Positions 41,824 to 54,036 are shown, numbered from the stretch's first letter. The stretch: DNA of 64,000 nt from Reticulitermes speratus (GCA_021186555.1 JAJKFL010000005.1:46681635-46745634); one strand, 5' to 3'. The notes: generated from the sequence alone by a model not told the origin. Program-made: numbers and translations.

Positions 41824-42560
41824 CAGAAAGTAATGCAACACATTTTTTTTTGTCTCATTCACAATTGATTTTACTAAAACTTTTAAATATGTCACATCAT
41901 TACATGAATATTTGGCTACCTAAATCTATTTTTCAACACAGTCTCCTTCTAAATCTTTGGCCTTACGCCACCGAGATGCGAGAGCCTGTGTGCCTTCGCG
42001 GTACCACTCTGCAGGTCTCTGTCGCAACCATCTCTTTACTTCGGTAATGACCTCTTCCTCGTCCTCAAACCTCTTTCCGCGGATTGCATCTTTCAAAGGA
42101 AACTCTGAAGAAGCGTTTCCGGAGGGTTCGTTCCCATAAAGAGGTGACAAAAGTGCTTCTTCACCACAGCAATGCGAGGCCACACACAAGTATGCGTACC
42201 CGAGAGGCCATCACAAAGCTTCAGTGGACTGTCCTGTCTCATCCACCTTATAGCCCTGATCTGGCTCCTTCTGACTACCATCTTTTCGGTCCCTTGAAAG
42301 ATGCAATCCGCGGAAAGAGGTTCAGGACGACGAGGAGGTCATTACCGAAGTAAAGAGGTGGTTGCGACAGAGACCTGCAGAGTGGTACCTCGAAGGCACA
42401 CAGGCTCTCGCATCTCGGTGGCGTAAGGCCAAAGATTTAGAAGGAGACTATGTTGAAAAATAGGTTTAGGTAGCCAAAGATTCATGTAATGATGTGACAT
42501 ATTTGAAGTTTTAATAAAATCAATTGTAAATGAGAAAAAAATGTGTTGCATTACTTTCTG
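41824..42560. mobile_element. Fold-back mariner derivative
   Basis: The left arm 41824-42099 is inverted against 42292-42560, opening with CAGAAAGTAATGCAACACAT on both strands. The loop 42100-42291 carries transposase core sequence. This looks like a mariner whose 5' half was replaced by an inverted copy of its 3' half. Confidence 0.8.
42106..42463 (+). pseudogene. Mariner transposase, C-terminal part, inactivated
   Basis: Reads HHSNARPHTSMRT, HPPYSPDLAPSDYHLFGPLK and, after a frameshift near 42330, EVKRWLRQRPAEWYLEG to VEK-stop at 42461. The family motif HDNARPH has Ser in place of the catalytic Asp, while the later Asp in SDYHLF is kept. The N-terminal DNA-binding region is missing. Minus-strand open frames at 41.9-42.9 kb arise from the inverted arms. 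Confidence 0.8.
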
Positions 42561-43029
42561 TGATTTCGATAACTGCAAAATGAGGCTGGTGTGAGTACTT
42601 GAAACTTTTTCTGACTGCTGAAAGTTATGAACATGGCGTCCGTACAGAGCTTTGAGGTTAGGAATGTTACTGCCTTTGCGTAGTAACGTCCTGCAGTCCG
42701 ATGGAACTGGTGCCAACGTTTCGCGGAAGTCTGTTGCCTCGCTCTGGTACCTCGAATATGCAGGCAGCAACTTACTCCGAAAAGTTCTTAAATTTTTATC
42801 ATACTTCACGACGTCACATTCCAGGCGAGAGAACAAATTGCTACAGAAACCCAGTGAGAGCTTCACATCCCAGTTTCAGAGTCCAACATTGTCAGTCAAT
42901 ACAAACGTCTAATAGTGACATCTAGCAAGAGACATACAGTTCTGACAATTACGCGCAACTTCATACATCTGTTCCCTCTATGTACTAATGCAATTCTTAG
43001 GGATGAAACATTACAGTGAATTATGACAT

Positions 43030-43192
43030 TTCTCAACTCTTTAATATTTCCGTCTTCTGAGAGTTAAGAGCTGCAGACAGGCAAAACCCGCAGTACATTT
43101 GGAGAAGCTTACAGCCTTCGTATCAGCATTAAAGGAAGAACGTTTGTCCGAAACGTCGGTAACGTTTACCAGACCACACGGCGTCACAAAAA
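43030..43192. mobile_element. MITE-like family F copy, right half
   Basis: CGAAACGTCGGTAACGTTTA then CCAGACCACACGGCGTCAC gives the clearest right end of the family; the left end is decayed. Confidence 0.5.
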
Positions 43193-43544
43193 AACGTCAG
43201 ATCTCCCATAACATCATCTTCGTTAACCAGTTTGTGTGACAGTCGCTGTAGTGACTATGCTACGGGCTGGAAACCCGAGAAAACGTCTTTCTACTATTTA
43301 ATGGGTAATGGAAAAGCCTTGTTAAAGTAATTTTAACGATTTTTTTACGAACTTCAGAATAACAAAGGACGTAAAATCTGTAAACAGTATTTGTAACAAT
43401 TGCGGTAGAACCTCTATCCACACATATTGTTCCAGTTTATGACCTTAACAATTCTTAATAACTTTAATCATTTTAATTGTGTTTTATGGATTTACATAAT
43501 GTACATTTCTTCCTCAATATGTTTTAAAGACTAATTGTAAACCT

Positions 43545-43585
43545 GAGGATGACCTGAAATAGGTATAAACGTGTAGTTCTATATA
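43545..43585 (+). ncRNA. Degenerate hammerhead-like motif
   Basis: CTGAGGA, T, GACCT..AGGTA, then TAAAC in place of GAAAC, then GTGTAGTT. Three stem I pairs (AAC/GTT) remain. The loss of G12 predicts inactivity. Confidence 0.3.
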
Positions 43586-46430
43586 ATAAATAGAATTTAG
43601 CTGTGTTTGGACAGATATTGATTTAATTTTTGTAATTTTAAATATTTTAAATAAAAACAAGTAATATCAGTCTTGGCACCATGATATTTCTCCACATATC
43701 CAAGTGATTCTTTGGACGTTTGAAACCAAAACAATAACAAATATAATCCAGCAATACACGACAATTAATTACTGGTCCTGACAGCAGTCGGCAGAGAGTA
43801 ACAGCCAGGCCAGTTAATCCTCCGAGTGTCAAACGACCAGCAGAAGGTATCAGAATCAGTCTGCAGCACGAACAGAGGAAGCACATAGTAAACAGTCGAG
43901 AAGAGAGACAGAAGTATTAACAAACGACTGGGCAGATGGTGCTTTCTAGCAGATAGAAAATAAACAGTAAACAATGCAGGGAGCGTGGTAGCCTGCAACG
44001 GAACTGATTATTTAAAGAAGGAGGTCAAGCACACGCCATGCGCAAGTGTTTGATTGAGTCAGATCACTAGGCAGTTTATTATAATATCGTCTATGAACCG
44101 CCAGCTGTCACTCGTCTACATTTAAACGTATAAATACACACTCCATGATGATCTTCCGGGAGCGCTGGAAAATCATTCAGTGAAGGATTTATTACATTTG
44201 TGGAAAACAAGTCTTCATTTCTGTGCTCAAAGAAGCTTCAAATTAAATCATTTTCTCAGACGAGTACATCTTCACAAACCATTTCTATGAAGTTACATCC
44301 ATATTAAGGTTCCATCTATGGTCAGGTTTATCAGGTGGACATTTCTTATTTTTATTCCTTTCTCTGTTTATTTCGTTCTTTCTCTTTAATTTGTTTTTCC
44401 TTAAGCCATACGGTTTTAGCGGGAAGTAAACAAAATGGACGTTATGTGTAGGCAAACATTTTTAAAATTATATATGTAATATTCAACAATGGTCTTCCAA
44501 AAATACAGGGGTTTTTGACACGATAAAAAAGAAAAGTACTCTTGACTGTGTTTAGACTGCGATGAAATCAAATAACTTTAATTCTTGTAATTTAGATCTC
44601 TATTTCTATCTGACTTTTATATATATATTAAACAACTTATGTCAGTGTTTAATTTTCTTTCAATGCGTGTAATAAAATTGTATATAATGCATAATGTGAC
44701 CCTCAGGGAGGTGCATTTCCCTTAATACGGCGACATGAGTGGCCTATAGCATGTTTATAACATATTTTCATATACGCATGTGAATTGTTTGCTTTCGCTA
44801 GCATATATAGTTCCTTACTGCATTATACTGGACCATTTAAAACAGTCAGAAACCAATTACCCAGTGATGCAGTGTTATGGGTTCGTCAATGCTATGTTAC
44901 GTTTCACGTAATTAAAGGGTCGAAGACTGAAATATCTAAGCCAGAATCCGACTTCCAAACCCCACGTTCGTTTTCACATCCATTCAAGGTTAACAGCTTC
45001 TAAGGCCATTATAAAGATACACGTTTATTCTGGATAAAATCAACGTGAGACTATCCATCACAGCGTCTCTAAGATTTACACTGACATAAAAGAGGACTAT
45101 TCTCTCACAGCATCATGCAGTTCTAAAAAGTCACAGGAACTACAGACATTGTTGATAGTAGCCAAGGAAAGGAAAAACGTAAACTATAGTACAGCAATAA
45201 AAGAGAAGGGCAAAATGCCGAAGAAATTCTCAGGGGCGGCCCTCCTTCATCTGATGGGCTCCTAGCGTCTTAGTACTAAGTCGGCGAGAATGAAATGGGT
45301 CTAAATGTCCCTATGACTAGACATTAGAGTAGCCTTATCTTACAGGATGCTTAAAATCGATAGTGTTTTCATTTTGATTACTGGGTTCGGACCCAGGTCA
45401 ACAACGTGTAATGCAGTAATGCGTATTTTATGACCTGCTAATGGTGGCTAGCAACAGAATGAAACTTGGTCCCATTGGGGCTCCTCTTAGTGCACAGTTT
45501 TGAATTGGGATTTAAAGGCCTTCACATCTGTAAAGTTGGTAGAAAGAAAATAGAAGTTTCCAGTGAATTACACCTGTGGTAATAGTGAAGGCAAGGGACT
45601 ATTGGCTTTAACTCGTAAGTTTAGAGTGTAGGTTCTTTTTTATTTGACGACTATTATATACTATCACGAAACAGATTAATCATACTATTATAAAATATAG
45701 TTTTCAGGCTTTAACTTTAACTTTAAAAGCTGTTCATTCATACCACAACGCATTTATGTTTGTTGCGCACGATTCTTAGGACAAGAGTGATTATTTCCCT
45801 AAGCAGAATTAAGCAATTAAGCTTTGCAATGGAACTACAATGTTTTACCTGTAAAATTGGGAACTAACTTTTAAATATTATTCAAATAAATTTCAGGCTT
45901 ATAGTGCTAAAATTCGGGTAAAAAGCCCCTGGGCTTCAGGTTTATACTTTAGCCTATCGACTCACAAATACCTCGCCTTGCTCTGTCGGCAACTTCTCCG
46001 ACTTTTCTGTAGAGCGGGTGAGTATTAGCATTCCGTCAAGGCGTTTGTCACCGTAGTCGTGTTCTTGAATGTATCTATACGGTATGAAACCTAACTGTTT
46101 AAGGTTTCCACTGTGGTGCCATATGACAAGACTTTATCCGGATATGGAGGCAAGATTTTCCTCCTTGGTTAGCCATCCACCAAACTGCATGGTGTTATAA
46201 CCCAGAAGACCAATGACATATCGATGCCTTATTTCTCTGTACGATTTTCATACAAGTCAGAAAAAAATTTGCTAAATAATGAAGAAAAATTTGTGTTTAG
46301 GAGACAATTTTTTCATCCCTAAATTAAGAAATAGTAACTTAAAATATTCAGTTAAGTCCACATAATTAATTGATGACACGCTACTTCAAAATGTAGGCCA
46401 TATAAAAGGATTCTTAACAATGATTACAGC

Positions 46431-46532
46431 CGTCTGAGATGTAACACCGTGTAGTCTGGTACAAATTTACCGACATACTTTGAAACGCCAGTAAATTGTG
46501 ATACACTACACGTTGTGACATTCCAGATGACG
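46431..46532. mobile_element. MITE-like family F copy
   Basis: Left GAGATGTAACACCGTGTAGT and right GATACACTACACGTTGTGAC are inverted, about 100 bp end to end. A further fragment (CACCAAACTGCATGGTGTTA) lies at 46167-46210. Confidence 0.6.
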
Positions 46533-47064
46533 GTAACCTTCACAGACACCATTGTGAAGACCTCAAATCACCAAATCCTTGTACATTTTTGAAGGAATAA
46601 ATACCGCAGGGCCTCAAGAATGACAATCGACGATGCAAAATAATATAACATGCTGGTATACACGACACGTCCACTAACGCAAGAGCTCTCCGTATAATAT
46701 CTTCCCTGTTTAGTGCTTAGCATTCACGTTTCTGTACATACCGGATCCGACCTCATTCCGCGTGCGATGGCAGACGTTTTACGCAGTTCTCTAGAAAAAT
46801 GCCATAAGCACCTTAAAACTGAGCGCGACCACTTCGTGTACTTTTATTTACATTCATTAATATTACCACAAGCAACTGCTCTCGTCATTATAGGTACTTA
46901 AATAAACACCTGATTCAATGGAATACAGATATTTTTGTAAACCTAACAGTCGCTCATGTGTTCATAAAATTCCTTGACTTTTATTAAATTCGAAAGTTCA
47001 TTGCCGAGTTCAAAAACGTCCACAAGCTCTTTCCTCTTTTCAGCCAGCTGAATTCATTCTAAAC

Positions 47065-47530
47065 ACATACTAACTAACTCCATGGAGCAGAGTCCTTCTT
47101 GAGAAGCTAACAGGTCGTCAGCTAGTCAAGAAATTCCCCGTGTTTTATGGAACCCGAAGGTCCATTACCGCATTCACAACAGCCCGCCACCTGTCCCTAT
47201 CCTGAACCATATCAATCCAGTCCATGCCCCCCATCCCAATTCTTGAAGATCCATTTATCTTCCCATCTACGCCTGAATCTTCCAAGTGGTCTCCTTCCCT
47301 CAGGTCTCCCCACCAAAATCCTGTATGCACCTCTCCGCTCCCCTATACGTGCTACATGCTCCGCCAACCTCATTCTGATTGATTTAATCACCCGAATAAT
47401 ATTTGGTGATGAGTACAGATCATTAAGTTCCTCGTTATGTAGTCTTCTCCACTCCCCTCTTACCTCGTCCCCCTTAGGCCCAAATATCCTCCTCAGCACC
47501 CTATTCTCGAGCACCCTTAGCCTATTTTCT
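47065..47530 (-). pseudogene. LINE-type tail, best-preserved copy
   Basis: Minus frames: ENRVLRRIFGPKGDEVRGEW, LHNEELNDLYSSPNIIRVIK, then GRPEGRRPLGRFRRRWED, then [20 protein letters not shown]. The last two are in different frames. The 3' end is CTCCATGGAGTTAGTTAGT. It is the C-terminal region only; no polymerase motifs (YXDD) are present. Confidence 0.75.
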
Positions 47531-47550
47531 CATTCTAAACACTCCACGCT

Positions 47551-47818
47551 AAAAGGTAAAATTTACCCTGTCCACGCCATGAAGGCATGTAGGTATACTT
47601 CCATTCATTCTTAACTCGGCAATAGATGGACGTGATGGGTCAACTTCACGCCCCGCAGTTTTAACCCCCGGAAAGGACTTCAGCATTCTTTAAAATGGGC
47701 CTACAACTGGCCTGGCCGTTATGAATAAAGAAAAATCCCTTGACAGTACCGTGTTTCGAGCCCCGGATCATCCAGTCTGTAGCCTAGTCACTATACTGAC
47801 TACGCTATCCCTGCTTCA
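47551..47818 (-). mobile_element. tRNA-derived SINE family D, diverged copy
   Basis: On minus, the tRNA-like head carries GACTACAGACTGGATGATCC and GGGGCTCGAAACACGG. The body has GCGTGAAGTTGACCCATCAC and ends near GCCTTCATGGCGTGG. Starts next to a LINE tail at 47065-47530. Confidence 0.65.
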
Positions 47819-47853
47819 TAATCCTAAGTATTCTTTATTATTGCAGAGTTCAG

Positions 47854-47975
47854 GATTTTACGTCACGTAGCCTGATTAAGTACCATTGTTTCAAAGAAAA
47901 ATTCTGCCTCCATGTTCAGGTTTCCTGCAACATTTAAGTACTTACACACCACACGCACAGCGTAACATTGCAAAA
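47854..47975. mobile_element. MITE-like family F copy
   Basis: Left TTACGTCACGTAGCCTGATT, right ACACCACACGCACAGCGTAA, with CTGCCTCCATGTTCAGG between. Diverged. Confidence 0.4.
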
Positions 47976-48869
47976 GACGGTAATACTGATGTTTGACGAC
48001 ATAACAACCATATTAGCTCACCTATTTAAGATTAATTTTTGTATTAGCTCCAAACCACTTTCAGTTCTTTGAAGTGTTCTTTCTCTTCAAGTTTTTCAAC
48101 TTTAAGAATGAACGCATTTCTCACTTCTCACATGAACGTCACATATCCCACACATCTCTTTTTTTTCACTAGAACACGAATATAGGAAAGACCTTCGTAT
48201 TCTACGTGCTAATCCTTCGGAGTCAAAAACTTTCGAGTTTGCTCTACATAGCTGTACAAATTTCGGTGTAACAAATTAATAACCAACAATACCCATAAAC
48301 GGAAGACAATCTTCATAACACACTATCCTTTAAACTGAGTATAATTGTTCTGGTTATCAAAAGGCCCTGTTCCCTGCTTTCATAAAATCAGACGTTTGGT
48401 CATTGGGTTCACAGAAGCCCCCCAGTGGGCTCCAATGTGTTTCAGGTAAGACCAGTTCACATTTTTACGCCCTGTTTATGGTCGCTTTTAATATTATTCC
48501 ACGGTCTATATCCAGAATATTAAAGAATATTAGTATTAGAAATGTAAATTAAATCTGTGTGTATTTCACATAATAAGTGACTGAAATGCTTGGTTGGGGC
48601 ATAAGAAGGCAACCGCTCTCCCTTGTTAACATAGCGACTGTCATTCTCGGTTCGTCCCACCAGCTACCGCTTAAGAGTTGTCAGCTGTCATGCTGGGTCA
48701 CCCGTACGAAGCAAATGAAAGTTAAAGCAAAGCAAACAAGCCCGCATTCGCTATATTGCCTGAGTCCAGAGCTTAGCCCAGTTATTTGAAGCTGCATGCG
48801 TTAGTTACTTGTGGGAGGTAGCAGATACTTTGTCGTTAGAACATCAGTCTGTCTGCAATTAGAGCAGTT

Positions 48870-49370
48870 CTGCTTCCTTTTCTTATTTCTGTCCTTTTCT
48901 TCTTCCTTTTATCTCTTTCTCCTTTCTTCTCTGTTTATACTTCCTTTCTATTTTCCTTTCCTCCCTTTTTCAGCTCTACCTTTATCCCTCTCTATCTCTT
49001 GCTATCTCCCTTTCTTAATTTCTACCCTTTCTTTCATTTATCTCACTTCCCCATTTCTTCCTTCCTCTTTTGTTATTTTTGTCTTTTCCAAATTTATTTC
49101 GTTACATTGTATCTTTCTTTTGTGTTCTTTCCATTTTGTCTTTTTTTTCTTTTCTGTCCCTTCTTAATTTTGTTTCTTCACATTTTCCCTTCTCGTCTTT
49201 CGTTACTTATATCTTTTCCCTTTCTTCCACTTTTTTCTTTATTGATTCGTAATTTTTCTTCCTTTATGCCTTACTGTATTTTCCAGCTTTTAGTCCCACT
49301 ATGCTTCCTTGTCTATTCACCTGTCTTTCTTATAGTTTTACCTCCCTCCCTGACAAGGCCCCCCAAATCA
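48870..49370. repeat. Pyrimidine-rich tract (~500 bp)
   Basis: The plus strand is overwhelmingly T and C (TTCTTCCTTTTATCTCTTTC style) without a fixed period. Long open frames here are rich in Phe, Leu and Ser and are composition artefacts. Confidence 0.85.
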
Positions 49371-50972
49371 CGTTTCCTACAGCTGTGTGAATCCGTTCAG
49401 AAAAAGCTTCTTTACTTAAGGAATTCTCTCTTTAATTCTAAGCTACATTTATTCGTTTTGTTTTGAAAAACGTCCGTTTAATGAACATTGTTCTATCGGC
49501 TCGATTACATCCCAAATACGGAGGGGTTTCAGAAGTCAGAATCACTACAGCAGATGTAAAACTGCCGACAATAAAGGTCTCACTGAATGGACATTTTACG
49601 CCGTCATTCAACAAGTATTTAAGAGCCAATAAAAAACTGCGCAATGCAGGTAGAGCGACATGTGAAAACACAAATGTGCTTAAGTTTGACAAATCCGGAA
49701 TAATTCAGATAACTATAAAGAACACAGTCCTTTCAAAAAGGTAATATTTGTTAAGCCAATTAGGAAACTGTATGATTATATGGAACACAATTTCTAATTA
49801 TTGTGTTCCGTATACTAAGCCAGACGAATTTAAGCCTTCCTTACATCAATTTTATTTTAAGATCCATTTTAATATTATTCTCTCATCCAAACATAATCTT
49901 CCAAATAACATTTAATCTTGAAGTCTTCAGTCGAACATATTCATGCATTTTCCGCCTATACCTTGTGTCAGAAAAGATAAAACATTTTGTAAGTGAAGAA
50001 GCAAGTTTTACATTTTTCTTTCGTCTACACGCCCTTTAATTCTTCTACTACTGCCTCATAGAAAACACATTAAAAGGAGTGACGAAAGCAAACCTGAAGT
50101 TTATGGAATGATAGACACTACGTTTAGTACAAACGAGATATTTATGAGAAATTTTAAACCGACGATATGCATTCTTCAAACTACAAGATCAAATCTTAAT
50201 AAAAGGCTGATCTCCACGTTAAAGATAAGAGGACTTAATATAGCACTTGGTGGGACACTGACTAACACACCATGATATGCCTCATCATTGGGTTTAATTT
50301 GTCCAAACAATCCCAGTTCTCACAATTTATCACACGTCCTCACTTTGCGCATTCCTTACAAAGTAACATGAACACCTTATTACAGAGGTCATATATCCTT
50401 CTGTCGGGTCATCCGCCTATCTGTCACCTAATATCAAGACCTCAAACGTTAGACAGATTTGTAATTCGATATGGGAGACTTCCTCTAAAAGTATTGAGAC
50501 AATTACAGTGCAGCATACGTTGCCACAGAAGTCTACTTAACGACTTGAAAGGCAAAACGTGTCTGTATATCACAAAATAATATTTGTATAGAACAGAAAA
50601 CTTAAGTTAATTCCACTGTTTGACGTTTAGGAAAATTATAGCTGTTTATTCTGGAAACCAATTGAAAAACTGTTGGTGAAATATCGAGTTCCTGAACTAC
50701 ATATATGCACATCACTGCCAATTAAGGAGATGAAACCATAAATACATTTTTTATTTATAATGCGGGCCTTTAATACAATTTTGCAAATAAACCGAAAATA
50801 ATCTTAATACACTCTAAAGAAATTCGTTGGGAGTATTATTCACTAGGTTATACAGACTGCAATCTTTTTAAAATTATTCTTCTTTGATGATTCGTAAATA
50901 TAAAGTGACAGAGAGAAGTTTGGGATACAAATATAATAGAATAGTACATTTGCCTCCTGTAATCGGGACACT

Positions 50973-50977
<5 letters not shown>
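49371..50977. other. Intergenic, no gene identified
   Basis: Two plus frames (49463-49744, 93 aa; 50272-50580, 102 aa) look less low-complexity than their surroundings, but no motif, splice context or family was recognised. Confidence 0.4.

Positions 50978-51015
<38 letters not shown>
50978..51015. repeat. (TA)n microsatellite, insertion target
   Basis: About 19 TA repeats directly before the transposon at 51016; TATATATA also follows its right end. Confidence 0.93.
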
Positions 51016-51016
<1 letters not shown>

Positions 51017-51623
51017 CAGGGCATACACAAAAGAATGGTGCGGTTTCAAAAGTGAATAAAAAATTTATGTCTCACATTACACGGGCACAACATACACCGT
51101 CAGCGGCGGCAACTGTCCAAGTTTCTCATGCGCTACCATGACGATTACATTCTACAACTGGACGGAGCTCCCCCTCATTTTCACAGGAATGTACGAGTGC
51201 TTCTCAATCGTGTTCTTCCACAGCGCTGGATCGGACGTGCTGCTGCAAATAGAGACAAGAACCTTCTCCCTTGGCCACCCCGTTCGCCAGATCTTACACC
51301 GTGCGATTTCTTTCTTTGGGGGTTCGTTAAAGACAGCGTTTATGTACCACCATTGCCCACGTCCATCCATGAAATTCGTGATCGGATAACGCATGCACTG
51401 CAGGCCATTACAGCGGGCATGCTACACCGGGTCAGGGATGAGTTTGATTACCGTGTGGATGTGTGTCGTGTGACCCAGGGTGCACACATTGAAGGATTGT
51501 AATTACCAAATGAGAAACTTGGACAGTTGCCGCCGCTGACGGTGTATGTTGTGCCCGTGTAAGGTGAGAAATAAATTTTTTATTCACTTTTGAAACCGCA
51601 CCATTCTTTTGTGTATGCCCTGT
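51016..51623 (+). mobile_element. Tc1/mariner-type deletion derivative with 114-bp terminal inverted repeats
   Basis: Left arm 51016-51129 and right arm 51510-51623 are inverted copies (ends ACAGGGCATACACAAAAGAA). The target is a TA microsatellite (about 50978-51015), with ATATATA after the right end. The centre is a transposase fragment. Confidence 0.82.
51137..51502 (+). pseudogene. Transposase C-terminal half (Tc1/mariner superfamily)
   Basis: Frame: YILQLDGAPPHFHRNVRVLL, then WPPRSPDLTPCDFFLWGFVK and DYRVDVCRVTQGAHIEGL with a stop at 51500-51502. It keeps two candidate DDE/D residues (D in QLDGAPPH and in CDFFLWG). The N-terminal helix-turn-helix region and first acidic residue are absent. 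A start codon in the left arm lets the frame stay open, but I would not expect activity. Confidence 0.78.
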
Positions 51624-51879
51624 ATATATATAACTTTACATAGGCCTCTATATACGTACAATTACGTATTTACAATTTACGTTAAAATGTCGAGCACTTA
51701 GTAGGTCAAAGTTCATTGTCAATACTACCAGAGTGACAGCACTTAGAGGGAATTCGCGTGGAGGCCATATTAAAGATGCAGCTCAAGTTCGTGTGTGAAA
51801 AACGAAAAGGGGGCAACCGTTTCTGAGAGGTACCGGGGTCGGGCTTTATCAGTAGCAAAAGAGTTAACATGACAACATA

Positions 51880-52265
51880 GCAGCTATGCTAGTAACTAGA
51901 AACTATATGACTAAAAATATAAACAATCATCAACAAAGAAATTATCTAACAGTGTAACCAACAGAGGAAGAAAGTAACTGACCAAATATAAGTAACCAAC
52001 ACAGTTACTAACTGGTTAACACAGTAATTGACTAAAAAAGCAAATGAGCAAGGTATTAACTAACCATTCAACAAAGTAACTACGAGATCAATACGTGACC
52101 AACAGACGAATTTAACCAAAAGACCAACAAAGTAATGAACATAGCAGTAAGGTAACCAACATACAAATTATGACTATCAGACTAACAAAGTGAACTAACC
52201 GATCACTATAGTAGCCAATAGATCAACACAGCAACTAACCTAACAATGAGGCAGAAAGAAGAGCA
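51880..52265. repeat. Degenerate A/C-rich tandem repeat
   Basis: AACCAACAAAGTAACTAACC-like units recur with heavy drift for about 380 bp. The plus strand is poor in G and T. Confidence 0.7.
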
Positions 52266-52314
52266 AGGAACTAACTATTGAAGCAAGAAATTGGATGCGA
52301 TCTGCGCTGTTCTG

Positions 52315-52395
52315 CGATATTACGCGGCGTCGTGTGGTAATTATTTATCGACGTTTCGGGACAACGTATCGGTCACATCTTCAAGGGTCAAGAGT
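52315..52395. mobile_element. MITE-like family F fragment, left end
   Basis: ATTACGCGGCGTCGTGTGGT, then TTATCGACGTTTCGGGACAA. Other single-end fragments lie at 12095-12160, 13322-13390, 19660-19705 and 63390-63435. Confidence 0.45.
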
Positions 52396-52561
52396 CTTCT
52401 CGGACTTGTAATAACCCAGAAGAGCGCAGATCTCATCAACATCGCAGCGGAAGCCCGAAATCTAAGAAACTGGTTCTTCGAATAACTGGTTTTCGTTGTG
52501 AAAGTAACATCAAGACACTTCAGCGCGAAAATTTTTAATGAATTACAGAGTGGCCCTAAAG

Positions 52562-53215
52562 CCATTTAACCTCGGTTTGTGCGACACCCCGGCTATAACA
52601 TTACACATTCTGTGGTACCAAATAATTCCCCATAAGCCGTGTTTTTTTTTGCCTTGCTTAGTACGACACATATAAGAGCATCTACCTCGGATATAACGAC
52701 ATTGCCAGTCATCGTTTCCAATATAATTTTCCAAGAAGCAGGCCATTTTGAGAAATCAACCCTCTCCTCGTCCTTCAGAGGGGAAGCCCTCCACGCTTTC
52801 AGATAGCTATATAAGTTCCAGGCCTGTAAAATGACCACAGTAACGATAATTCGCTTGTACTTGAAGTTGCCCTCTGTGTTTCTTCTCATGCAGTTAACAG
52901 GGGACTGATAACGTGATAACATGGCTACAGTCACGAATAAAAGAAGGTTTTTAGCGTCGAAGGAAAAGTTAAAGTGATACGACAAATAGAAAATGAAAAA
53001 ACAAAGAAACCTGACGTGTGTCGGGAATTTGGTCTCGTAAATTCTGCGATCCAAAAGATTTGGAGAAACAGAACCAAAATTATTAGTGCGTTTAAACAGA
53101 ACGGATCGAGAATAAAGCGACTTCGAAAGCCTGAACGGAGTGACGATGAGGCGCTGCTTAAGTGCTTTAAGCACTCTTGCTTAAACCACTTAAGCAACGC
53201 CTCATCGTGACAATG
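52562..53215 (+). mobile_element. pogo/Tigger-type remnant
   Basis: The left part has CTCGGATATAACGACATTGC, like pogo-group termini and 5' regions. It runs into the transposase start at 52921 and ends in a short inverted duplication at 53140-53215. No right terminal repeat was found. Confidence 0.6.
52921..53165 (+). pseudogene. Tigger/pogo transposase N-terminal (CENP-B-like) domain, frameshifted
   Basis: MATVTNKRRFLASKEKLK is followed after a one-base shift (~52970) by VIRQIENEKTKKPDVCREFG, then VNSAIQKIWRNRTKIISAF and SRIKRLRKPERSDDEALLK. This is the psq/CENP-B-type helix-turn-helix of Tigger proteins. Only about 80 residues remain, so it is a fossil. The 193-aa minus-strand open frame over it is antisense. 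Confidence 0.78.
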
Positions 53216-54036
53216 TGACAGTGAGCGGTCCTCTTCTCACGATAATTTTTGTTCTTCCTAGATTTTGATTTTAAGTTGATGTATTTTTAGCGCAACCCTG
53301 TATGGAAATTTACAATTATAAGAGTAACTTGTATTATTCCTTAATTTTAATTTAAATCTGAAATAGATCATAGCGTTAACGTTATGTCCGCAGGCCTGTA
53401 TTGTGTCTTGAAATATTTTTCCTTCACTTTCACCATACACTTCACTTACAGCGACACTCCTTTATAACAACACAGTTTATTCGATCACTTTGATGACGTT
53501 ACAACCGAGTTCAACTCTATTTTCAATTAACTGACTTCGGGAAATTCAGAGTAAGGGTACTGGATTGCAGCAGGCTTTCAGATAAACCAATTTCATGTGA
53601 TTGGCGCAAATAAATAAACCTTTACATAGGGTTTGATGTCGATCTGTAAACTTGTATCGATTAACATGAAGGCCTTCATCGAGTGAGTGAGCTCTGAGTG
53701 CCTCTTACGGCCCCGACCCGTTGCCACCCCTGATTGCCTTCAGAAGGAAGCCATCCCCTACTGCTACAGCTTTTCATCGGTCGTAAGAACATAAACCGGC
53801 GGGTGACACGACAAGACGCCGAGACCGGTGTGAAAGCCGTTTACAAATTACACACAGCGCAATGAGTGGAAATCTAAATCCTATTGTCTTTGATACTCAT
53901 AAAATAGAAAGCTGTCCCTGTGCTTAAAATAAACACCACAACATGAGGCTTGTTCGGCTATGGAGGATTAGTTCCACGCATTATTAACCACTGTACTAGA
54001 TAGAAGTGAGTGGTGAGCTTCATGTACTGGCGCATT

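Larger units (their letters stand above)
42561..47064. other. Intergenic, mostly unrecognised
   Basis: Outside the family F pieces and the hammerhead-like motif near 43545, nothing is identifiable. A minus frame at 43765-43998 reads YFLSARKHHLPSRLLILLSL; no family recognised. Confidence 0.45.

Noticed and set aside
41926-42866. Minus-strand ORFs of 76-174 aa
   Set aside because: They come from the inverted arms of the fold-back mariner and flanking chance sequence.
48811-49466. 118-aa and 155-aa plus-strand ORFs
   Set aside because: They are Phe/Leu/Ser translations of a pyrimidine-rich tract with no start context or domain.
52593-53174. 193-aa minus-strand ORF as a gene
   Set aside because: It is antisense to the recognisable Tigger helix-turn-helix and pre-coding region on plus and has no domain of its own.
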